From Dehalococcoidia bacterium (lineage in GTDB: Bacteria > Chloroflexota > Dehalococcoidia > JACVQG01), in NCBI GenBank assembly GCA_015661045.1, contig JACVQG010000012.1, forward strand, positions 1 to 17,046: DNA of 17,046 nucleotides, given 5' to 3'. The position numbers and the translations under genes are program-made. Positions 6,299-15,800 of the stretch are shown piece by piece. The notes beneath the pieces were generated by a model. It was not told the DNA's origin. It ran no database searches and saw nothing but the letters and a program-made list of their open reading frames with translations. How positions within the stretch are numbered: position 1 is the first letter of the stretch; every line of letters starts with the position of its first letter.

Positions 6299-6357
6299 AA
6301 CGCGCTTTTCATCCTTCGTGGAGTCCCGATTTATCGGAAAAGGGGGGCAAGAGTCGC

Positions 6358-6386
6358 TTGACAGGGGTTTGTCATAAGTCTAAAAT
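6358..6386 (+). promoter_or_regulatory. Strong sigma-70 promoter of cdc48
   Basis: A perfect TTGACA (6358-6363) and TAAAAT (6381-6386) have a 17-nt spacer. The start site would be near 6393, leaving a leader of about 49 nt that contains AAGGAGG at 6425-6431, 10 nt before the ATG. Confidence 0.7.
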
Positions 6387-6441
6387 AGCCCATGCATTTT
6401 ATTCAAAGGATGTTCGAAATTTAGAAGGAGGCAGTTAGTAA

Positions 6442-8577
6442 ATGGCTGGTTCGTTGGTTGTTTTGCGTTGCCCCGCAGAAAATAGCGGAAAAGGGCAGGT
6501 CTTCCTGGACTCAGTGGTAATGGAGGAAGACAAACTTGCTGAAAATGATGTTGTTGAAATAAGGACGTCTTATGGTCGTAAGGTATGGGCAAAGGTAGGG
6601 AAACCAATGCCTGGCGACAAGGGGCAGATGTCTGCTCGTGTGGATACTCATATGAGGCAGTCCCTTAAATTAGCTCCCGGTCAAAAAGTAAACATTGAAA
6701 AGGTAAATCCAGGCGCGGTACAGAAGCTTTTATTATTGCCTACATCCACTATATCCGGGGAAACCCAGGCTATACCCGCTTATTTAAAGGATTTATTTGC
6801 AGGTCTGGGTATGCCTGTAAATGAAGGTTCGCTTTTATGCGCTACCCTTCCCGGAGCTAAGGCTCCAACCATTTTCAAAGTTAGCGCGGTTACACCGGGG
6901 CCAGGAATCGTCACGCAAACCACCAATATCGAGATGGTAGTGGAAGCAGATATCCACGGTGAAAGCGCCAAGATTTCTTTTGAAGATGTAGGTGGGCTGA
7001 ACCGCGAGGTCCAGCAAGTCCGGGAACTGGTTGAATTGCCCTTAAGAGTCCCGGAGGCTTATACTCAATTAGGTATCACTCCTCCCCGGGGCGTAATTTT
7101 CCACGGACCTCCAGGGGTAGGCAAGACACATCTGGCGCTGGCAGTGGCAAATGAAATGGATGCCGACTTCCACTTCATTGACGGCCCGGAAATTATCAGC
7201 ACCGCCTACGGTCAAACTGAGGCCACACTCCGTAAAATATTCGACGAAGCATCACATCATACACCTTCTATAATATTTATCGATGAGGTGGATGTGATGG
7301 CGCCCAAGCGGGGTGAAAGCGGCTCCTATGCAGATACTCGTATGGTAGCGCAGTTACTTAGTCTGCTGGACGGAATGAAAAAATCCGAAGGGGTCATAGT
7401 TATCGGCACGACTAACCGTATCGAAATGGTAGATATGGCCTTACGCCGCCCAGGGCGATTTGACAGGGAGATTTTTATTGGACCACCGGATACTGCGGGT
7501 AGATTGCAAATACTGAACATTCATACGAGGGGTATGCCACTAACCAAAGAGGCTGAGGATTATCTACCGGAAGTAGCTGATAGAACCCACGGCTTTGTAG
7601 GCGCCGATTTGATGGAGGTGTGCCGGGAGGCCGGGATGAACGCGCTACGACGCTTTTTCCAGAATAGTAAAGTTACAATTTCTACAGCCGAGGCAAGCCA
7701 CCTGCAAAAAATAATCGTTGAAAAACTAGACTTCGATTATGCGCTGAATCATTCCCGTCCATCAGCCCTCAGGGAGTCGTTGGTCACCGTAGCGGATACA
7801 AAATGGGACCAGATAGGCGGCCTGGAAGAGTCGAAAAACAGACTTAGGGAATTGGTCGCAATGCCGATTTTACACCCCGAGGCTTTCTTGGCTATGGGAG
7901 TGAAACCACCAACCGGTATAATGCTAAGCGGACCTCCTGGAACAGGTAAGACGTTACTGGTTAAAGCCATTGCCTCCGAATGCCAGGTTAATTTCATTGG
8001 CGTTAAGGGGCCAGAGATATTCAGTAAGTGGCTGGGTGAGTCAGAGGAAGAGATTCGTCATATCTTCCAGCTAGCCCGAAGAGTGGCGCCGGTAATTGTA
8101 TTCTTTGACCAGATCGATGCCATTGCTGGGCGTCGCGGAGCCGATGTTAGCACCAAGACGTCAGAGAGGGTAGTGAACCAGATCCTGACTGAGATGGACT
8201 CTATCGAACCTCTAAGCGGGGTCATTGTCATCGCTGCCACCAACCGCCTTGACCTTATAGACCCTGCCTTGCTCAGGCCTGGCCGGTTTGGCACTCATAT
8301 CGTGGTGCCCTTGCCCACCGAAGAGGAACGAAAGAGTATCCTTAAGGTTTACTTAAAGAATGTGCCATTTAAAGGGACAACCCAGGACAAAGTAATCGCA
8401 GCGCTGTCGTCCAGCACGGATGGCTGGTCTGGCGCCGACCTGGAATCACTCTGCCACGAGGCTAAAATATGTGCTTTGCGGGATGGTGGTTTCTCGAAAG
8501 TAACTCCATTAACGATGGCCCACTTTAAAGAGGCCGAGGGGAAACTATCCCAGGCCAGGGGTATTCTGGACCAATAA
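6442..8577 (+). CDS. CDC48/VAT-type tandem AAA+ ATPase with D2 Walker B Gln
   Basis: CDC48/p97/VAT proteins are hexameric unfoldases that thread proteins through two stacked AAA rings. The 711-aa product has a CDC48-type N-domain (about 1-170: double-psi barrel, then a second barrel-like part). D1 has Walker A GPPGVGKT 222-229, Walker B IIFIDE 277-282, sensor GTTNR 322-326 and RRPGRFDR 335-342. D2 has Walker A GPPGTGKT 497-504, GPEIFSKWLGESE 523-535, AATNR 598-602 and LRPGRF 611-616. The D2 Walker B reads VFFDQID, so residue 557 is Gln (CAG, 8110-8112) where the catalytic Glu is expected. By analogy with engineered E-to-Q mutants, D2 should bind but hardly hydrolyse ATP, leaving D1 as the motor; this is inference. 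No C-terminal HbYX proteasome-docking motif is seen (ends GILDQ). It has its own promoter and terminator and precedes rpoB. Confidence 0.93.
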   Translation: MAGSLVVLRCPAENSGKGQVFLDSVVMEEDKLAENDVVEIRTSYGRKVWAKVGKPMPGDKGQMSARVDTHMRQSLKLAPGQKVNIEKVNPGAVQKLLLLPTSTISGETQAIPAYLKDLFAGLGMPVNEGSLLCATLPGAKAPTIFKVSAVTPGPGIVTQTTNIEMVVEADIHGESAKISFEDVGGLNREVQQVRELVELPLRVPEAYTQLGITPPRGVIFHGPPGVGKTHLALAVANEMDADFHFIDGPEIISTAYGQTEATLRKIFDEASHHTPSIIFIDEVDVMAPKRGESGSYADTRMVAQLLSLLDGMKKSEGVIVIGTTNRIEMVDMALRRPGRFDREIFIGPPDTAGRLQILNIHTRGMPLTKEAEDYLPEVADRTHGFVGADLMEVCREAGMNALRRFFQNSKVTISTAEASHLQKIIVEKLDFDYALNHSRPSALRESLVTVADTKWDQIGGLEESKNRLRELVAMPILHPEAFLAMGVKPPTGIMLSGPPGTGKTLLVKAIASECQVNFIGVKGPEIFSKWLGESEEEIRHIFQLARRVAPVIVFFDQIDAIAGRRGADVSTKTSERVVNQILTEMDSIEPLSGVIVIAATNRLDLIDPALLRPGRFGTHIVVPLPTEEERKSILKVYLKNVPFKGTTQDKVIAALSSSTDGWSGADLESLCHEAKICALRDGGFSKVTPLTMAHFKEAEGKLSQARGILDQ

Positions 8578-8605
8578 GTATCTGAACGAAAATCTCAACA
8601 TACTC

Positions 8606-8641
8606 AAAAAAACGCCCCACAATAACGTGGGGCGTTTTTTT
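8606..8641. terminator. Bidirectional intrinsic terminator after cdc48
   Basis: CGCCCCAC (8613-8620) and GTGGGGCG (8627-8634) form a perfect 8-bp GC-rich stem with an AATAAC loop. Seven A precede it (8606-8612) and seven T follow it (8635-8641), so it can act on both strands. It isolates cdc48 from rpoBC. Confidence 0.95.
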
Positions 8642-8977
8642 GGCGTTACATTTTGTTAACCCCTGATAAAAATATCTTTAATAGAGCCTTTGTTAATTGA
8701 AATTTACCTTTCATCTTATGGCATATCCCCACGGTTGGTAAAACAGAGACCGAAAAGTTATAATTGATTATATTACTATATTGTGTGACAAAGATTCAGT
8801 TGAACAACCCAAGTGCCACTTGACAGGAGATGCATAGTAGTATATAGTGTAACTTTGCATGACTATGCCTCTAATAATTCTTCAATTTCAATTAAAACCT
8901 CGTTCTACGGTTATAAAACCGTGCCTTTGTAGCACCCCCGCATAGCTAATATTTTACCTGTATTAGGAGTGAAACGA
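8642..8977 (+). promoter_or_regulatory. rpoB upstream region: promoter, flanking inverted repeat and leader
   Basis: A promoter is visible: perfect TTGACA (8820-8825), 17-nt spacer, TATAGT (8843-8848), with a start near 8855. A 7-bp inverted repeat GCATAGT (8832-8838) / ACTATGC (8862-8868) straddles the -10 box and start site and could be an operator or chance. The leader of about 120 nt contains a 6-bp hairpin ACGGTT/AACCGT (8907-8912, 8917-8922). It ends in AGGAG (8965-8969), 8 nt before the ATG. Between 8642 and 8819 the DNA is AT-rich and nothing was recognised; there is no ribosomal-protein gene or tRNA. Confidence 0.6.
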
Positions 8978-11900
8978 ATGGTGTCAACATTTCCAGTTGT
9001 CCCTAACTATTTAACTGTTTCTCAAGAGCGGAAAAATTATGGGCTATTGCCAACAGTTATGGAAGTGCCCAACCTGATCCAAGTACAAATAGAGTCGTTT
9101 AACTGGTTTTTAAACACAGGGCTCAGAGAATTACTCCACGATATTTCTCCGATTCAGGATTTCACCGGAAATCGATTGGACTTATCCTTTAAAGATTATC
9201 ATTTCAAAACCCCTAAATATAATGAGCATGAATGCCGGCAACGAGAAATGACTTATGCTGCACCTTTATATGTAAAGGTGCAGCTTCTGGTAAAAGAGAC
9301 TGGGGAAATAAAAGAACAGGACCTGTTCTTCGGGGAATTCCCTTTAATGACCCAACAGGGTACTTTTATAATCAACGGAGCCGAACGAGTAGTAGTCAGT
9401 CAACTCCTGCGTTCTCCAGGTGTTTATTTTACTTTAGAGGAAGATGCGACGAGCGGGCGCCAGCTTGGTTTGGGAAAACTTATACCCGACCGGGGGGCCT
9501 GGCTGGAATTCGAAACAAGCAATAAAGATGTTTTATCGGTCAAAGTAGACGGCAAACGCAAGATAGCCATTACTACATTACTGCGAGCCATCGGTTTTAG
9601 CGATGACGAGGAACTCATGGGGTTATTTCAGGATGTTGATAATGACCCGGAGCATAAATATATCAAGGCCAGTATAGAGAAGGAACCGCTTATCCGGAAT
9701 AAAAATGAAGCGCTGGTTGACATCTATAAGCGGTTAAGGCCAGGAGAGCCACCTACCTTAGATAATGCAAAAGGGTTGATCGAGAACCTTTTATTTAATT
9801 CAAGACGATATGATTTAGGCCGCGTGGGCCGCCATAAACTTAATAGAAAATTAAGGCTTTACCGGCGTCTGGTTGAACAGGCGCTAGAACCAATTGGTGC
9901 GGTGGAATTACCACCGGAAATTGCAGAGAAAATTACAGACCTGGCTGGCATCGCAAAAAATAACGATGACCGGGTAATAGAGCCGCTTAAACAGCTAAAC
10001 GAATTATTATCCGTGACCACTGAAAAAGGACAAACGAAAGAAAAGATTAAAGAGATAACTTCACTGGTGGAAGGTGCGATTTCACGAATAGAAAATCGGG
10101 TATTAACCTCCGAAGACATGGTGGAAATCGTACGGCAGCTCATATTAATTAATAATGGCAAAGAGCAGTCCGATGATATAGACCACCTGGGTAACAGACG
10201 TGTCCGTACCGTAGGTGAACTGATACAGAACCAGTTCCGCATAGGGTTACTCCGTTTAGAGCGCGTAGTGAAAGAAAGAATGAGTATTGTCGATCCCAAA
10301 CTGGCTACTCCCGTAGGTTTACTCAATATCCGCCCTGTGGTGGCCGCAATGCGTGAATTCTTCGGCGGTTCACAGCTTTCCCAGTTTATGGACCAGACTA
10401 ATCCGGTTGCGGAATTAACTCACAAGAGACGTTTATCGGCTCTGGGGCCTGGGGGGTTATCTCGAGAGCGGGCCGGTTTTGACGTACGGGATGTCCACCA
10501 CTCTCACTACGGGCGTATATGTCCCATAGAAACTCCTGAAGGGCCAAATATCGGCTTGATAGGGTCTATGGCAACATACGGACGGGTCAATAAATTCGGT
10601 TTCATCGAGACACCTTACCGGCGGGTAATCCATGAATTGAATGGCGCAGATAAGGTACTCGAAGGTTGCACCCTGCAGGAGAAAGTGGTTGATAAAAGGC
10701 ACCATTCTATAGCAGATGCAGGGGTTGTAGTTACTCCCACCCTGGCTAAGAAAATAGCCAGTTTAGTTTCCCAAAAAATATCTGTAGTACCATTTGTATC
10801 TAATAATATTGAATATTTAACTGCCGATAGGGAGGAAGAATATACCATAGCCCAGGCTAATTCCCGGCTGAATTCTCAAAATCAATATATGGATGAGAAG
10901 GTTGAGGTACGACGGGGAAACCGTTACTTTTTTGAAATACCCGGCAAGATAGACTTTATGGACGTTACCCCCAAACAGGTTGTCAGTGTTGTCACCTCAT
11001 TAATCCCCTTCCTGGAACATAACGACGCCAACCGGGCTTTAATGGGTTCCAATATGCAGCGACAGGCAGTTCCCCTTGTTCGTCCAGAAGCGCCTCTTGT
11101 AGGTACGGGAATGGAATATCTGGCTGCAAGGGATAGCGGACAGGTGATATTTGCCGCCGACGACGGAGAAGTGGTTAGAGTTGGCGAGGATATTCGCGTT
11201 AAAGAAGGTAACACGGAGCGGATTTACCCCCTGGTAAAGTTCATGCGTACGAACCAGGGGACCTGCATAAACCAGCATCCTGTAGTTTTTAAAGGGGACA
11301 AAGTAGTAAAAGGACAGGTTTTGGCAGATAGCTCAGCGACAGACCACGGTGAGCTGGCGCTCGGCCAAAATATCCTGTGTGCCTTTATGAGCTGGGGTGG
11401 TTACAACTTTGAAGATGCGGTCATTATCAGTGAAACCATTGTCAGAGAAGATAAGTTTTCCTCGATTCATATTGAGAAGCACGAGATCGAGGCCAGGGAG
11501 ACTAAACTGGGACCCGAGGAAATCACCCGTGATATACCCAACGTAGGTGAAGAAAGCCTCCGGGACCTGGATGAAGAAGGTATAATCCGCATAGGCGCCC
11601 AGGTCGCTCCAGGGGACATTCTTGTAGGGAAAATTACCCCCAAAGGGGAGACCGAGTTAAGCGCTGAGGAGAAGCTTTTGCGCGCCATCTTTGGCGAAAA
11701 AGCCCGCGATGTCAAAGACACGTCATTACGGGTGCCGCATGGCGAACAGGGTAAAGTCATCAATGTGAGGATATTCTCGCGGGAAAACAAGGACGAACTA
11801 CCGGCGGGAGTAATTAAACTGGTGCGCGTTTGGGTAGCTCAAAAACGTAAGATATCCGTTGGTGACAAAATGGCTGGACGACATGGCAATAAAGGGGTGA

Positions 11901-12889
11901 TCTCCCGCATCCTTCCTGTTGAGGATATGCCCCTTTTACCTGATGGCAGGCATGTCGAAATGATTTTAAACCCCATTGGCGTACCATCCCGAATGAACCT
12001 TGGTCAGATTTTGGAAACGCACCTGGGGATGGCTGTCCATACCCTGGGATTTAAAGCGTTATGTCCTGTTTTCGACGGGGCCACTGACACGATGATAGCT
12101 GATGAGTTGGCCAGAGTCTGGTTACTGGAGAGAGCCGGGGCTGTCCAGGACGTAAACGGTGAATTATTAGTGAATATAGAAAAAGGCAAGGCATGGCTGT
12201 CGCAGCAAGGGATCAACGGCGACGATGTATTCGGAGGCAATCATGTTGGGGAGGCCCGTCTGGCTTGCTTGCGGATATGGCTTTCAAATATGGGGAAAAG
12301 TGCTATGGAATTAAGCCCCGAAGACGTAGAGAAACTAACTGATACTGTTTACAGAGTGGAAAGGAAATCACCTCCTATCTTTGGAAAGTTTGAACTGAGA
12401 GATGGCCGAACCGGGGAACCTTTCGATCAACCGGTAACAGTTGGTGAGATTTATATGATGAAACTCAATCACCTTGTTGAAGACAAAATCCACTCCAGGT
12501 CAACGGGGCCGTACTCTCTTATCACTCAACAGCCATTGGGCGGTAAAGCCCAGTTCGGTGGGCAGCGTTTCGGTGAAATGGAGGTATGGGCGCTGGAAGC
12601 TTACGGTGCAGCACATATACTTCAGGAATTACTGACCGTTAAATCGGATGATGTGGCAGGCAGGGCAAAAACGTATGAGGCTATAGTTAAAGGTGAAGAT
12701 ATACAAAACCCAGGTGTCCCGGAATCCTTTAAGGTGCTTGTCAAAGAACTTCAAAGCCTTGGACTGGCGGTTGAGGTGCTGAATGAGGCTGAAGAAAAAG
12801 TAGCCTTTGGTGAAGAAGAAATAGATGATAAGACACTGGAAATCCGCCGCTGGAGCGGAATGGGATTAATATCGCAGAAGGGGAACTGA
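8978..12889 (+). CDS. rpoB: DNA-directed RNA polymerase subunit beta
   Basis: RpoB forms, with beta', the catalytic core of RNA polymerase. ATG 8978 is chosen because AGGAG (8965-8969) is correctly spaced before it; an in-frame GTG at 8969 overlaps that site. The 1303-aa protein contains the protrusion and lobe, then the fork/rifampicin region ([26 protein letters not shown]) around residues 465-495. All classic rifampicin-contact positions are of the sensitive type (Ser, Gln, Asp, His, Arg, Ser). [27 protein letters not shown] and the C-terminal [23 protein letters not shown] are all intact. Compared with E. coli-type beta, an extra segment of about 75 aa lies near residues 294-371, after [10 protein letters not shown]. 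Another segment of about 85 aa lies near 1051-1136, before [12 protein letters not shown]. rpoC follows after 2 nt, as one operon. No rplJ/rplL precedes it. Confidence 0.98.
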   Translation: MVSTFPVVPNYLTVSQERKNYGLLPTVMEVPNLIQVQIESFNWFLNTGLRELLHDISPIQDFTGNRLDLSFKDYHFKTPKYNEHECRQREMTYAAPLYVKVQLLVKETGEIKEQDLFFGEFPLMTQQGTFIINGAERVVVSQLLRSPGVYFTLEEDATSGRQLGLGKLIPDRGAWLEFETSNKDVLSVKVDGKRKIAITTLLRAIGFSDDEELMGLFQDVDNDPEHKYIKASIEKEPLIRNKNEALVDIYKRLRPGEPPTLDNAKGLIENLLFNSRRYDLGRVGRHKLNRKLRLYRRLVEQALEPIGAVELPPEIAEKITDLAGIAKNNDDRVIEPLKQLNELLSVTTEKGQTKEKIKEITSLVEGAISRIENRVLTSEDMVEIVRQLILINNGKEQSDDIDHLGNRRVRTVGELIQNQFRIGLLRLERVVKERMSIVDPKLATPVGLLNIRPVVAAMREFFGGSQLSQFMDQTNPVAELTHKRRLSALGPGGLSRERAGFDVRDVHHSHYGRICPIETPEGPNIGLIGSMATYGRVNKFGFIETPYRRVIHELNGADKVLEGCTLQEKVVDKRHHSIADAGVVVTPTLAKKIASLVSQKISVVPFVSNNIEYLTADREEEYTIAQANSRLNSQNQYMDEKVEVRRGNRYFFEIPGKIDFMDVTPKQVVSVVTSLIPFLEHNDANRALMGSNMQRQAVPLVRPEAPLVGTGMEYLAARDSGQVIFAADDGEVVRVGEDIRVKEGNTERIYPLVKFMRTNQGTCINQHPVVFKGDKVVKGQVLADSSATDHGELALGQNILCAFMSWGGYNFEDAVIISETIVREDKFSSIHIEKHEIEARETKLGPEEITRDIPNVGEESLRDLDEEGIIRIGAQVAPGDILVGKITPKGETELSAEEKLLRAIFGEKARDVKDTSLRVPHGEQGKVINVRIFSRENKDELPAGVIKLVRVWVAQKRKISVGDKMAGRHGNKGVISRILPVEDMPLLPDGRHVEMILNPIGVPSRMNLGQILETHLGMAVHTLGFKALCPVFDGATDTMIADELARVWLLERAGAVQDVNGELLVNIEKGKAWLSQQGINGDDVFGGNHVGEARLACLRIWLSNMGKSAMELSPEDVEKLTDTVYRVERKSPPIFGKFELRDGRTGEPFDQPVTVGEIYMMKLNHLVEDKIHSRSTGPYSLITQQPLGGKAQFGGQRFGEMEVWALEAYGAAHILQELLTVKSDDVAGRAKTYEAIVKGEDIQNPGVPESFKVLVKELQSLGLAVEVLNEAEEKVAFGEEEIDDKTLEIRRWSGMGLISQKGN

Positions 12890-12891
12890 TA

Positions 12892-15800
12892 GTGTTAGAA
12901 GTCAATGATTTTAATGCAGTAAGAATTTCACTCGCCTCACCCGAGCAGATACGTAACTGGTCTTATGGTGAAGTTACGGTTCCTGAAACTATCAACTATC
13001 GGACGTTGAAGCCCGAAAGGGATGGTCTATTCAGCGAACGTATCTTTGGTCCTACAAAGGACTTCGAATGCTATTGTGGGAAATATAAACGGGTGCGTTT
13101 TAAAGGTATTATTTGTGACAAGTGCGGGGTTGAAGTTTCGCGGGCGAAGGTAAGGCGTGAGCGTATGGGCCATATTGAGCTGGCGGCTCCCGTGGCGCAT
13201 ATCTGGTTCTCAAAAGGGATACCCAGCCGGCTAGGTCTTCTACTGGACCTTTCCCCCCGAAGCCTGGAGCGAGTGCTTTACTTCGCCCAATATATTGTCA
13301 CCTCCGTAAACGTTGAAGCCATTAAAAAGAATACGGATGGTCTGGTTTCCAGAACCCAGGAAGCAATTGATAATCTACAAAAAACTCTAGAGGGGCAGAT
13401 TAATGAAATCGTGTCCCGCATCCAAAAAGAAATATCTGAAATAGAGAACAAAGAGCCAGATAAAACCCAACCCCCGGAGTCTGTTAATGAAAAAGAAGCA
13501 GCGATAAATATCATCCGGGAAAAAGTTGTCCTTCTGGAGAGTGCATTAAAAAAATATAAGGGTAAAAAGCACAAAAAGGAACTTACTTTTGAAAACACTG
13601 TTATAGTTCCCAAAGATACCGTAGTAACAGAAGAGCATTATTCTTTGCTCAGTCAAACAGCTCAGAGATATATAGATGATGTGACCCAGCGATATCAAAA
13701 CCCACAGGGGGAACAAAATCAGCAAATTAAAGAGTTGATAGCCCAAAAACAAATAGCGGCTGAGGAGGAGATTTCCAAGCTTCAAAAGAGCTTTCTGGAA
13801 GCCAAAACAGGGCTGGAGACAAACTCAAGTTCTCGTTCTGAAGAGCTTGAAGATGTTAAACCAAGTGTTTTGCTAACGGAGAGTAGATATCGCGAACTAC
13901 AGGATAAATATGGCGACCTATTTGAAGCTGGGATGGGAGCCGAAGCAATACTAAAACTCCTCAGGGATATAGATATTGATGGACTGCGCTTAAACCTGCT
14001 GGAAGAAATAAGCTCAACGTCCGGACAAAAGCATAAAAAGGCATCTAAACGGTTGCGGGTGGTTGAAGCCTTTCGGCGGAGTGGGAACAAACCTGAGTGG
14101 ATGATACTTACCGTGCTACCTGTACTCCCGCCTGACCTCAGGCCAATGGTGCAGTTGGATGGCGGCCGTTTTGCTACCAGCGACTTAAATGACCTTTACC
14201 GCCGTGTCATCAACCGGAACAACCGGCTACACAGGCTATTAGAGATGGGAGCCCCTGAGATAATCGTACGCAATGAAAAACGCATGTTGCAGGAGGCGGT
14301 GGACGCATTAATCGATAACGGACGCCGGGGGCAAGCCGTATCAATAGGCGGCAATCACAAGTTGAAGTCGCTTTCTGATATGCTTCGAGGTAAGCAGGGA
14401 CGTTTCCGCCAGAATCTACTGGGTAAACGGGTTGACTATAGTGGACGGTCGGTCATAGTGGTAGGCCCGGATCTGAAACTATATCAATGCGGGTTACCAA
14501 AACGAATGGCCCTGGAATTGTTTAAGCCATTTGTCATGCGCCGGCTTATGGAACGGGGTGAGGCGCACAATATAAAGAGCGCCAGACGCATGGTCGACAG
14601 AGCAAAGGACGTAGTCTGGGACATACTAGAAGAGGTTATCAAAGAACGCCCGGTACTGCTTAACCGCGCACCCACCCTGCACCGCCTGGGGATACAGGCA
14701 TTTGAACCCGTGCTGATAGACGGGAGCGCCATCCAAATCCACCCGCTGGTTTGTACTGCTTTCAACGCTGACTTTGACGGCGACCAGATGGCAGTACACG
14801 TACCGCTGTCCAGGGCGGCAGTCAGGGAAGCCCGCGAGGTTATGCTGAGCATGAATAATATGCTATTACCCAGCTCAGGTGAACCTGTGGTTACCCCGAC
14901 ACTGGACATGGTTTTAGGTTGCTATTATTTGACTAATGTGAGACCGGGGGCCAAAGGAGAAAAGAAACAATTCGCCAGTTTTGGAGATGCCAGGTTGGCT
15001 TATGACCTGGGTATGATAGAACTTCAGGCCCAAATAGATGTCAGGGACGTAGACCACGGCGGAATAAAACTGACCACCTCGGTTGGCCGCCTGATATTCA
15101 ACGAGGTTCTCCCTAAACAGATGGGGTTTTTCAACCAGGTGGCAGATAAGTCCAAACTTAAAAACATTGTATCGGAATGTTACAAGCTGGTAGGTAACAA
15201 AGTCACGGCGGAAGTATTAGATAATCTTAAAACACTCGGATTCACTTATGCAACAAAATCGGGTATCAGCATCGCTTTAAATGATATTGAGGTGCCAGCC
15301 AGTAAACCCAGGATAATTGCACAAGCTGAGGAACAGATAGCAAACACTGAGGGCCAATACCGCCGCGGCCTTATTACTGAGGACGAAAGATATAAAAGCG
15401 CCGTTAAGATATGGCTGGATACAACCGATAAATTCAGGGAAGAAATAAGGCAATCTCTTGATAGGTATGGAAGTATCTATATGATGGCAACGTCCGGGGC
15501 CAAAGGTAACATTGACCAGATCCGCCAGATGGCCGGAATGCGGGGATTAATGACGGACCCTTCAGGCCGTATCATTGATTTCCCGATACGGGCCAGCTTT
15601 AAGGAAGGTCTTTCAGTCCTGGAGTACTTCATATCCACCCACGGGGCACGGAAAGGCCTTGCCGATACAGCGCTGCGTACTTCAGATAGCGGCTATTTAA
15701 CCCGCCGCCTTATCGACGTCGGACAGGATGTTATCATTCTGGATGATGATTGTGGTTCTACATCGGGAATATGGATTGCTGACCCTGACGAGAAAGACAA

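Larger units (their letters stand above)
6168..6441. other. Intergenic region with terminator, palindrome and promoter
   Basis: The gap holds the terminator of the dehydrogenase gene (6268-6298), then a short palindrome CCGAT-TT-ATCGG (6326-6337) and a G-rich stretch near 6341-6347. The cdc48 promoter (6358-6386) and ribosome binding site complete it. No small gene or RNA was recognised. Confidence 0.6.

Noticed and set aside
8969..8971. GTG start for rpoB
   Set aside because: It overlaps the Shine-Dalgarno sequence that properly serves ATG 8978.
9859..10326. 155-aa minus-strand frame inside rpoB
   Set aside because: Ser- and Arg-rich antisense shadow of rpoB codons with no family signature.
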